NCBI GenBank assembly: GCA_022539475.1
Contig: VCMS01000003.1
Span: forward strand, 208,983 to 272,982
Direction: 5' to 3'
Source of the DNA: Gracilaria domingensis
Taxonomy: Eukaryota; Rhodophyta; Florideophyceae; Gracilariales; Gracilariaceae
Length of the DNA stretch: 64,000 bases
A model generated the notes under the pieces. The model searched no databases. It was not told where the DNA came from and saw only the letters and a list, made by a program, of their open reading frames with translations. Shown in pieces: positions 51,160 to 59,488 of this stretch. The translations under genes were made by a program, and so were the position numbers. How positions within the stretch are numbered: position 1 is the stretch's first letter; each line of letters opens with the position of its first letter.

Positions 51160-52424
51160 TCAGAAGCTCCTCGCGAAGTCCATGTCGCTGATACGATCCT
51201 CGCGTTGAATAGCTTGTTCCCTGATTCGAATTTTGGCAACACGTTCACTAAGGCTATACATGGTGTACTCCTGTTCACCAGTAACCTCTCGTTCTACATG
51301 CAGCCAATCTGGTAGTTCTACATCATCTTCTCCCTCGTGACAATGACACCGCAAGAGCCCGATGGCAGGGTCAACGTTGGTGACGAAATCCAAAACAAAA
51401 TAGTTTCCATTGTACAAAAAGCATTTTCGTCGGATACGAACGGTTCTTCTGGACAAGTCACAATGCGCAAGCAAGCTAAGATACTCCCTGTTCGTTATTT
51501 GCCTCTTTGTTTCCGAAACACCAGTTCGCACCTTGTGAACAAACGTGTTACGCGAGCCAGTGCCCCGCTTCCTCACACTTTCCTGCACGTCGTGGCCCAG
51601 GTCGCGAGAAAGGAATGTCTGTTCAACCCAAAACTCTTCTGCGCGGAAAGGCAGCTCGTCCTCAATGTCGCTCAATAAGAACTTTCGAACAATGCGCTTT
51701 GTGAGGTGAAGTCCAGCAATTTCAGAGATTCTCGCGTCAACACGATTGATCTTCTCACGAAAATTGGTACGGTTATCTACGATGCGGAGGTGCGGGTGTC
51801 CTACCCAGGCGCTCTGGGTGCGTCTATCGAGGCGAATTGCATGCTCCGGAGCTTCAGAGCGCGTCTTGTTGTTCTCCAATGTGTAGAACGGCTCCGCCCC
51901 ATCGGCAGCAGTGACGAGATGAACAACCACATCGTAGCGAGCGTCACGAATGGACACCATATCCCAGCCGTTTTCAAGCAGCATTCGGTTCCACATGGAG
52001 GGAGTCATGTACGCGCGACCGTCACAGGACCCGCGGTCGCACAAGACAAAGCTGGGAGTGTTTGAGGCAGCAGCAAGCGCTATGAACGCATCCTCCAGAG
52101 AAATCTGGGTGCGAAGCAACTGGGTCTGAAAATTGAGCACTTGCGCAGGCGTGAGGCCCTCGAAGGTGGCGCCTCCAGTGAACATGAGCGTGGCCGCCTC
52201 CGGCACGACGTACACACCGAAGCCGCGCGAACGCAGACGCTCGGACACCTCGGCCAACGCGGTGGTTTTGCCTACGGCTGAGTTAGATTCTGTGTGACTG
52301 CATGCGAGTGGTTGGAGAGTGGCGTACCTGCACAAGGACCGCCAGTAATGGCCACGCGGTAGACGGGGTTCCGCTTCTCCAGCGCGGCTGGGGCGGAGAG
52401 CCGGCGCGCGGTGGGGTGAGTCAT
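51160..52424 (-). CDS. P-loop (AAA_28-like) plus CYTH/TTM-like domain protein, one intron
   Basis: complement(join(51160..52271,52328..52424)) gives 402 residues. The 56-nt intron has donor GTACGC, acceptor GTAG and a CTAAC branch. It interrupts the Walker A loop: exon 1 ends VAITGGPCA and exon 2 starts GKTTALAEV, together GGPCAGKTT at 28-36. The alternative acceptor CAG nearby would add two residues and spoil the loop, so it is rejected. The P-loop half has YVVPEAATLMFTGG and FVLCDRGSCDG (Walker B-like). The C-terminal half (about 215-390) resembles a triphosphate tunnel/CYTH barrel: RIVRKFLL, EQTFL, SVRKRG, REYLSLLAHCD, RRKCFLYNGNYFVLDF, HVEREVTGEQEYTMYSL. Such fusions exist in many protists with little functional work. 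Nucleotide or polyphosphate chemistry is plausible, not shown. It is divergent from Maf. Confidence 0.85.
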
Positions 52425-52680
52425 GTGGGCAAAAGGCAGGAAGCTGTGCAATGCGGCGCTGGCGCTGTCGCGGATGGCGAGTATCTACTACAACACGTAC
52501 CGTTGGTACGTCGTGGGAGCAATGTCACCCACGCGGCGAAGGCGGCGGGTGCGGTGGCGTTCACGCGCGGCGACGGATAGGCGGCCACGCGCGAGCACCG
52601 TTGCCACAGGCGCGCGCCAGAGCGCGACTGGCGCAGAGCGGCGGCGGGCCACCTCACAGCCGCCACGGCGCTTCGACAGC

Positions 52681-52682
<2 letters not shown>

Positions 52683-52725
<43 letters not shown>

Positions 52726-52728
52726 GAT
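52683..52728. repeat. GGC trinucleotide repeat, slightly interrupted
   Basis: About 15 GGC/GGA-like units in the divergent promoter, interrupted by one AGC. Confidence 0.75.
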
Positions 52729-53247
52729 GCGGCGCCACGCGGTCCACGTTTGCGCGGCTGGTCTCCGCGCCGCGAGGTCAAGCTCGCGGCGCGCTACGAA
52801 TCACGCGCGGCGGCTCGGCGGCGCGGCGGCGCTGGAGCGCGCACGACCGGCCGCGGCGAACGCTGCAGGCGGCGCGCTGCAGGCGGCGCGCTGCAGCGCG
52901 CGCGCACTGGCGCGCGAGCGGCGCACCTTCCAGGCGATCGGCGCGATGCGCGACGGCGCGGACACGCGGCGCGGAGCGGGCGGGCGCCAAAACAAAAACG
53001 GCTTGGCTTTGTGATTTTTGTCGCCCGCGGTGCATCGGGCGCCGCGCGCACCTTACAACAGGCGATTCCTCTCTCGTGCCCGGTCGGCGCGTTCGCTTCG
53101 CACCCTCCAGGCGGCGTGCCAATCGCAGCGGGCCGCGCCTCTTCAACCGCAACTCGTTAACCTCCGCCGCGCTTCTTGGCAGGCCTCCGTTGCACCGCGC
53201 CTCCCCCCCCTCGCCCCCCCCCCGCCGCCCGCTAGCCCTCCGCGCCG

Positions 53248-53267
53248 CCCCCCCCCCCCCCCCCCCC
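53248..53267 (+). repeat. Homopolymer C20 just before the Maf start codon
   Basis: Twenty consecutive C, preceded by other C8-C10 runs (53,202-53,223) and followed by GAGCC-ATGG. It lies in the probable 5' leader or core promoter of Maf. Confidence 0.85.
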
Positions 53268-53272
53268 GAGCC

Positions 53273-53896
53273 ATGGCGTCAGCATCCGAGCAACCTGTCG
53301 TCATTCTCGGCACCTCCTCCGCCACCCGCCACAACATCTTCCGCGAGAGCTTTCCTTCCACAGAATTCGAGGTCATGAGCCCCGACATTGACGAGAAGGA
53401 CATCGACGCCGGCTTTTCCGACCGCAGCCAGGCTGATCCCAAGCTCCTCACCCTCAAGATTGCAAACGCAAAGGCGGACGCTTTACAACAAAGCCTACCC
53501 CCAGACGCTATTCTAATCACCTCCGACCAGGTGCTCTTGTACAGCGGAAAGATTCGCGAGAAGCCACCGACTGAGGACGACTGTCGCAAGTACCTCAGGA
53601 GTTACGCCAGACACCCGGCCACAACCATCACCGCCATTGTGATTCTCAACTCCAAAACCAACCACAGAATAAGCGGCGTCGACACCTGTACACAGCACTT
53701 CCGCACCATCCCGGAAGAAGTCATCGAGCAGTTGATAGAAAAAGGAGACGTGCTCAACAGTGCGGGCGGAATCACTGTTGAGGACGAGTTGCTCAACCCG
53801 TATCTGTCAATTCGACAAGGCGATTTAGATAGCTTCATGGGTCTGCCCGTTCGACTGTTGCGTCGACTTCTCTCTGAGATTGGGATACGTCTCTGA
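53273..53896 (+). CDS. Maf/HAM1-like nucleotide pyrophosphatase
   Basis: 207 residues from GCCATGG; the longer open frame upstream runs through low-complexity GC-rich DNA and is discarded. Maf signatures in order: VVILGTSSATRHNIFRE, EVMSPDIDEKDID, KIANAKADAL, AILITSDQVLLYSGKIREKP (TSDQ carries the catalytic Asp region), YLRSYARHPATTITAIV, then LNSAGGITVEDELLNPYLS (family GxxxxE) and SFMGLPVRLLRRLL. Maf proteins hydrolyse nucleoside triphosphates, often modified or non-canonical ones, to monophosphate and pyrophosphate. They are mostly cytosolic. Length matches the family (about 190-210). The stop codon is only 15 bp from the stop of the convergent zinc-finger gene. Confidence 0.88.
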   Translation: MASASEQPVVILGTSSATRHNIFRESFPSTEFEVMSPDIDEKDIDAGFSDRSQADPKLLTLKIANAKADALQQSLPPDAILITSDQVLLYSGKIREKPPTEDDCRKYLRSYARHPATTITAIVILNSKTNHRISGVDTCTQHFRTIPEEVIEQLIEKGDVLNSAGGITVEDELLNPYLSIRQGDLDSFMGLPVRLLRRLLSEIGIRL

Positions 53897-53911
53897 TCGT
53901 TTACCTTTACT

Positions 53912-54778
53912 TCAGCGCTCGTTGCTAGCGCCTCTACCGTCAACTGTTTCGTACCTGATGTGTGGCCCACCACCTCCCCGCCCGCTCCGTGAGGCCAGGC
54001 GCGATCCCACGTACGTAGCTAGCGCAAAGGCGGCTGCGCCTGCCATTTTGCGCAAGTCTGATGTGTAAACCTGCCGACCATGGTTCGTTAAAGCACGACT
54101 CACTGTACTCACACCACGCGTATCAGAATTCATTACTCCTTGTAAACATCCACTTTGTAAGTGATACTGTTCATCCACTCTGCGAACATATTGCCCGCAC
54201 CGAGCACACTGAAAAGGCGTGAAAGCACACTGGAGTTCATGTGTCATGTGATGCTCACGAGTGTATTCGCGCCCGCAGTATTGACAATCGCGGAAAACTT
54301 CCGAGTGGCGTGCGCTAGACTCACGGCGGCTGGCTGGCAGTATCTGTCGCGGCATGTCGTACGAGGCAAAATCTGCCATGTTGGGAGAAAGCGGAAACGG
54401 GGCGAGAGACAGCGCGGGAGATGCGGGGACAGTCGGGGATGGCGGTGACGCCAGTTCCGCAGCACGTTCCTTCGACAGCTTCTCTATGTACGCGACATTT
54501 CGATACACTCCGCCGCGGTCTCCTTGCTGTTCAAGCTCGGATACAGCTCGATGGTTTCCGGCGGCGTAGACGTTCTGGGATTGTGCGTACTCCTTATAAA
54601 TGGAATGTGCATACGACGTATCCGGTTTCCGACGAACAGATTTGTTACGCGCTTTTGCAGCGTTTCGTTGACAGACGACATTGTGTAGCACGCGATTCTT
54701 CTCGAGTACGCGCACGCCGCAAGTGTCGCAAACATAAGATGAAGTTCGACTCTGTCGAGAACGTGTTCCTGGCGACAT
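53912..54778 (-). CDS. Zinc-finger protein with three CxxC-x(n)-H-x(n)-C motifs
   Basis: 288 residues, single exon from ATG 54778. Three similar fingers: VCDTCGVRVLEKNRVLHNVVC (about 16-36, last Cys included), CQYCGREYTREHHMTHELQC (about 164-183) and CARCGQYVRRVDEQYHLQSGC (about 189-209). Each is C-x2-C-x(10-12)-H-x3/4-C, the TRAF/XAF1-type treble-zinc pattern often used for protein binding. Between the first and second lies a Pro/Ser/Ala-rich linker. Near the C-terminus, KMAGAAAFALATYVGSRLA (about 244-262) is a short hydrophobic segment that could anchor the protein in a membrane, followed by a Gly/Arg tail. Function unknown. Converges closely with Maf. Confidence 0.75.
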   Translation of the reverse strand: MSPGTRSRQSRTSSYVCDTCGVRVLEKNRVLHNVVCQRNAAKARNKSVRRKPDTSYAHSIYKEYAQSQNVYAAGNHRAVSELEQQGDRGGVYRNVAYIEKLSKERAAELASPPSPTVPASPALSLAPFPLSPNMADFASYDMPRQILPASRRESSARHSEVFRDCQYCGREYTREHHMTHELQCAFTPFQCARCGQYVRRVDEQYHLQSGCLQGVMNSDTRGVSTVSRALTNHGRQVYTSDLRKMAGAAAFALATYVGSRLASRSGRGGGGPHIRYETVDGRGASNER

Positions 54779-55598
54779 GTTTCACGCTTGTTTCTAGTTG
54801 AGCTCACGGCTCTCCAGACGAAGATGAAAGAAAGAGGCCAACGCAGAATGCGTGTCTCATAGAGTTTGAAAGGTAGCGCGACGGGAACGGAAGCAGGCGC
54901 GGGCAATGCAGAAGTTCTCGGCGTGGTCAAGCAGACGCGAAGCGGCTGGCTATGTTGGCGAGTGTGGCGGACGTGTGAGACCATTTAAGCGTGTGCGCGT
55001 TGAACGAGCACCCCGCGTCCTGTGCGTGTAGTGTTGCAACATGCAAGGGAGGAGTGTTGAAGTTGCGCACACGCGCAAATGCTGTGCAAAGCGTGCCTTG
55101 CAAGGCACGCGTGTCACACTGCAAAACTGTTTCTGCTCGCCCGCTGATGTTGGCGAAAAAAGCCGCGCGAACTCGCGTCTCGTCCAATCCGCAGCGTTTG
55201 CTGCGATGTCCACCGCGGGCGTTCCAATGCTATTCAGATAGGACGCTGCTTCTGCGTGAGACGCCTCTCTTTCTCACTCTCTATTCCTGGCCAGTGCTAA
55301 CCTCCTCATGATGATCTAGCGAGCCTGCCGCCAAGCAAAAGCATCGCCTTCTACCTTGCGTCCTCGGCAGAGCTTTCCTCAGTGCCTTGGCCTTTTTAAA
55401 TTCGAAGCACTGAGAAAATGTCAGCAATTGCTTTTCTACCCTTCTCACCGATGGAGACAGTTTTGCTCATTTCAATTGCGTGCCGTGATGCATCATACTC
55501 GTGATCCCTCCGCATCGATTACATACGCCCATCGCATGCTGTGATGCGTCATCGGCGTGATCATTCCACGCTCTTGCTTCTCCCGAGTCGCCTTCATT
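54779..55598. promoter_or_regulatory. Divergent promoter with a bZIP-like direct repeat
   Basis: 0.82 kb between divergent genes. Two related 22-mers, GTGATGCATCATACTCGTGATC (55485-55506) and its 18/22 match at 55541-55562, lie close to the plus-strand start. Both contain TGATGC(A/G)TCA, a bZIP-type palindrome or near-palindrome. No gene in between. Confidence 0.45.
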
Positions 55599-57080
55599 AT
55601 GCTAACGTTCATTGCTCTTGTGCTTGCACCTGCGCTGTGCCTCGCAATCATCGATAAGCATCCATCGTCCAAATGTGCGGTCAAACAGCCTTTGCCAACT
55701 TCCACTGCGAGACCCCCATATCTACCGGCAATGCAGATGCTCCTTAACGATGAAGACACGTACGAGACTTTCTTTTCTCATAACTTTGAGCATCAAGCAC
55801 TGCATGTCGATGATTCATATCGATCCAATCGAGCCATGTGGATGCGCATGCACCGCCGATTTATCCCCAACCATGACATAGATAACCTTTTGAATACAAC
55901 CTCACAAGCCTTCTCACTTACCATTCCCACTGATCTGCAATTAACTCGTTATAACTCGTCAACCTCTCTTCATGAACACTTTCCACCCGGAAGCGCTCCC
56001 GTGTTGCCCACTTTGCAACGTTCCTTCCGAGATGGCTTTGAGCTTGTCCTACACGGCATGCAGGATCGCTCTCCGACCATAGCGCGATTCGCCGATTCCT
56101 TGTCTGCGTTTTGGCACGTCTCTGTGGAAGCCTCCCTGCATTTCTGCCCTCCAACATCCTCGACGAAGCATGCGAAACATCCACGTGCAGCCACACTACG
56201 CAATGGTGACCTTTTCGTTGTAGTTTTGGACGGCGAACTGGTCGCCAATGTGCATGAAGCCGTGCATGAATTCCCTTTACCATCTGAAACGGGATACAAC
56301 TCTCATAGCATTCTTTCGTCTCTTGAAAATTCCTCTCCGAAATCTATCTCACTCGATGAAGGCGATGTGTTGTACGTCCCACGCGGTTCTGCTTCATGTG
56401 TCGTCGCGCGCAATTCCGCAGCCCTTTACCTAGCTTTTCACATTCGCACCGATGAAGTTCCGGCTACAATGGCATTGCGAGCCATGTTGATGGCAGCTCA
56501 AAAAAGATCTGACGGGCCTTTAGGAAAGTTTGCTGCATCTCAACTATATTGGTCTGACATAGTGGACTATGCCATACGTGTGGCACACGACGTTGTTCCT
56601 CCTTTGCGCCGATTCTTTCCTCTTTCAGGTCCAATCATTGAAGCTCTGGAAGACGCTGGAAAGCCCGTGGGACAAGAAATGGCTATCGATGTCTTACAGA
56701 AGTTTGTCATTTCCGCCGTGAACGCATTTTTTGACCCATTCATTGAAGCAATCAGTGAGGGAGAGGTCAATGTAGAAGACTCGTTGCTCAGGTGGGCGAG
56801 ACAAGTATCCAGTGAAAAGCGTGAATCAGCATCGTATCGCCAGGCAAAAGAAATGTTTAAAGTTTGCGTAGACTGGCTCGGAAGACAAAACGATGCCCCG
56901 AATGATGGTGTCTCACAATTAACATTGGAGTGGATGACACAATTGAAAATTAGAAGAGAAACCGAACTTCAGCAACGCGACGATGCATTTCAAGCTCAAA
57001 GAATTAAAGAAGACCTCACGGATGATGACTTGATCTGTTCAGAAGAGGATGACTTCTGTGTACTGGCTTCAACTGCATGA
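55599..57080 (+). CDS. Secreted/ER cupin_4 (JmjC, NO66/MINA53-like) protein with degenerate metal site
   Basis: 493 residues from ATG 55599; upstream only GTG. A signal peptide (MLTFIALVLAPALCLAIIDK) directs it to the secretory pathway. The fold is suggested by FFSHNFEHQALHVDDSYR (PxHV entry of ribosomal-oxygenase-type cupins), VSVEASLHFCPPTS, LRNGDLFVVVLDGELVAN and LDEGDVLYVPRGSASCVV. In active NO66/MINA53 proteins the loop before the DxFxLQxxG strand holds the HxD iron pair, and the PRG strand holds a third His. Here those positions read LRNG and PRGSAS, so iron binding is probably lost. The C-terminal half is helical and ends in an acidic, DDDLICSEED tail. The combination of secretion and a dead cupin is unusual. 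Catalytic loss is my alignment by eye. Confidence 0.72.
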   Translation: MLTFIALVLAPALCLAIIDKHPSSKCAVKQPLPTSTARPPYLPAMQMLLNDEDTYETFFSHNFEHQALHVDDSYRSNRAMWMRMHRRFIPNHDIDNLLNTTSQAFSLTIPTDLQLTRYNSSTSLHEHFPPGSAPVLPTLQRSFRDGFELVLHGMQDRSPTIARFADSLSAFWHVSVEASLHFCPPTSSTKHAKHPRAATLRNGDLFVVVLDGELVANVHEAVHEFPLPSETGYNSHSILSSLENSSPKSISLDEGDVLYVPRGSASCVVARNSAALYLAFHIRTDEVPATMALRAMLMAAQKRSDGPLGKFAASQLYWSDIVDYAIRVAHDVVPPLRRFFPLSGPIIEALEDAGKPVGQEMAIDVLQKFVISAVNAFFDPFIEAISEGEVNVEDSLLRWARQVSSEKRESASYRQAKEMFKVCVDWLGRQNDAPNDGVSQLTLEWMTQLKIRRETELQQRDDAFQAQRIKEDLTDDDLICSEEDDFCVLASTA

Positions 57081-57589
57081 CAAAGGTTTGATTGCTTAAT
57101 CTTCGTTCAAGCAATGTTTGGGAGATCCGAAGGGTCACCTCTTGCTGGCAGATAACGTTTTGAGTTCCCTTCGTCTCTAATCGATATCTGTGACTCCTTG
57201 AGAACTGCTTTATTCCTTTGTTCACCAAGGTACCAACATGATATCGAGGACTTCATTGTGGACCTTTTTCGGTACTGGTAACTGTCACTTTGTGGCCTCC
57301 GTCACTGTATTCTAAGGAAGTGCTGTTGCTCAGCTCATGGTGTGAAGTCTATATTTAGCCCCTCCTCGTTCCCTATTCTGGAGTCAGCGAGAGTTGTATT
57401 GAGGCGCTAACAGACGTTTATAGGATTGAAACAATGTCAGAGCAAATTAGTGGAGATGTTGCATGGACCCATCTGGTGGATCACTAACTTTTCTGACGCG
57501 CTTGATCGCAGCTGCTTGTGAAAACTGAACGATTCGGAAAGCAATACATGTGTCCTGTCTAGACGAGGACATCGGAGTCTCAAGGCTGT

Positions 57590-57774
57590 TTCTCAAACCA
57601 AACGTGCGGGCAGTCGAACACCAAGGCCGTCATCGTCTCTAGAGCCAAATCATCAGTACCTGATAAGACATAATTCACAGAACTTCTTGGCCTTTTTGAA
57701 GAGAGAGATCATCCTCTGAGGCTCTACTGTAGTTTATGAATAAGAAACTACTGTCCAAAATAAAGAAGAAGAAG
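57590..57774 (+). mobile_element. Degraded 3' end of the LINE-like element, with (AAG)n tail
   Basis: A translated stretch QYLIRHNSQNFLAFLKREIIL, ending in TGA at 57717-57719, aligns residue for residue with the C-terminus of the RNase H fragment at 30331 (LELIKQNPSKFSAFLRRENYV). After the stop, AATAAGAAACTACTGTCCAA then AATAAAGAAGAAGAAG matches that element's 3' terminus. Upstream similarity fades within about 130 bp and the frame is broken. Start is approximate. Confidence 0.62.
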
Positions 57775-58956
57775 ATCGTCTCTAGAACCCGAAAGTCAAC
57801 GACCCCCAAACACTATTATATACGAAACATTCTCACTCAACACGTACGCCATGTCGTTTTCAGACGCCGTGAAGATACTTTCGGGCTACCGAGAACTATC
57901 TAGGTTGCCAGCACCCAGCTGCATAAAGAGGAGCGGTGTTTCCTACTCGGTGAAAACGTAAAGGTCTTTGGATTGCTAGAAAAGACGAAAACGATGAGGG
58001 TTGCTTTCTTAGTGAGAGAACATGTCTTTCAACTGAAAAATTCCAACCTGCGACGCAACTCTCCATTATACTTGTAAAGGAGAAGACCCAGTAGGCGATT
58101 TCCACGCTCCAACGCGGCGCACATATCGATGATGTAAAGCGATTTTTGGGGGGCGACAAACACGTCTCTACACTAATTTACACAACGTATGGAGTCCTTT
58201 TGAGCGAGGCGTACATCGGACCTTGATCTCGACAGTCGTCCGCCAGAGTCGGGCTCTTTCGCACAAGAGCGATTCAACAATCGATCTAGTCGAATCCCAT
58301 TTGAATCTCCGGTTGTGGAGAAGGTGCGATGACTTCAAGTTGCAACCTGCATTCGGTGCACAGTCACGCGAGAAAAGGCCAAGATTGACCGAAAGTTAGA
58401 GTCTTAAGACAATGAAAACACTTTGATCGAAACTAAACTCGTGCTAAGCGGGTCTTCAGTAAATATGGTCGGTGTCGAACGAGAGTTCGAACGGTCGTCC
58501 TGTCGCTAGTTGATGCGATACTCCGATAGAGCTAATACAAATAACATCATTTGACACGAAAGCAAGAGATTTGTGCAAGAATGAAATGCTTACCTGAACG
58601 CCAGTGAACTCTGACAAAATGCTGTAGGAACTTATTAGTTCATGCAGGTATCGGCTTCATCAAACGGAAATGTCCTCATCCATCTGAGAATGTTTGATCT
58701 ACTCGCAGCCGCCAGTATTCAAACATGCCGGCTTCGGACATACGGACTTTGCCCATATTCAAACTATAGTTTGCCCCATTCAATGTGGCTTGCATTCAAC
58801 ATGCAAATCCAAAACTGTGATGGTCACATGCTTGGTTTTGTCTGGAAGATGTCTCAAAGCAAGGGGAGCTACCAACGGTAGGACGCGGTAGACAAACGGG
58901 ACCCGCAATGATAATCAAGATCCGTCGGACTGGTTTCAGTCGGCAACGCCGAAGAG

Positions 58957-59013
58957 CTTGATCCACAATCATCAATCCTTGATGCCATCAAGGCTTTATG
59001 ATTGTGGATCAAG
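58957..59013. repeat. 57-nt two-tier hairpin (16-bp outer stem, 7-bp inner stem)
   Basis: CTTGATCCACAATCAT (58957-58972) and ATGATTGTGGATCAAG (58998-59013) are exact reverse complements. Inside, CCTTGAT (58977-58983) pairs with ATCAAGG (58987-58993) around a GCC loop. It lies about 480 bp upstream of dymeclin. Confidence 0.82.
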
Positions 59014-59488
59014 TTGATGGCACACGTGATCTGTGTCAGAATTCTTGATTCAAATTCAATTTCTGGTCCCCAACTTTGAAAAATTCATTTCCAAAAGAGA
59101 AGGTTTTACGAAAACTGATTCTCGTCGCGTATTTTGTTCATTTCGGGTACAGTACAACAATGAAAGTCTACTCCCATGTTCCGCACGGATGGCTTTCTTC
59201 GTGACGTTGGTGTCTCTCCACCGCAGTATCTCTCTGCTCAGATTGGCGACGGAACAAGCGTATTGTACGATACCTAGCTTTGTCGTCTCTTACTGCAAAA
59301 CGGAAATCGTGGGCACTCATCCGACTGAAAATCTCTGTGCCTCTGTGACTACTTCTGAGATTATATCCTCATTCTTATTGTCTTCGTATTTTGACGTCAC
59401 AACCGAAACGATCGACGTCGTATACGAAACACCGCGGCGCCAGCGACGCCTTCGCGGCAATGCGTAATCGACCACTGCAGCCCTGAAA

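Larger units (their letters stand above)
52425..53272. promoter_or_regulatory. Very GC-rich divergent promoter with GGC repeats and a C20 tract
   Basis: 0.85 kb between two divergent genes, dominated by CpG and GCGCGC strings, a GGC trinucleotide run, and poly-C tracts against the Maf start. Many long overlapping frames occur on both strands from composition alone; none is called. Confidence 0.55.
57081..59488. other. 2.4 kb intergenic with retroelement remnant and hairpin
   Basis: Between the cupin gene and dymeclin. It contains the degraded LINE 3' end and the 57-nt hairpin listed separately. No protein gene is recognised; a 144-residue frame at 59033-59467 has no motif and ends just before dymeclin. 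Confidence 0.45.

Noticed and set aside
52421-53160. Long Ala/Arg frames in the divergent promoter
   Set aside because: Driven by GGC repeats; mutually overlapping on both strands and without motifs.
53018-53272. N-terminal extension of Maf
   Set aside because: It would translate poly-C and GC-rich repeats into Pro/Arg; the ATG at 53273 begins right before the conserved Maf motif.
57851-57961. 36-codon frame after a TATATA string
   Set aside because: ATG is only about 30 bp from the TATA-like string, the frame is short and has no recognisable feature.
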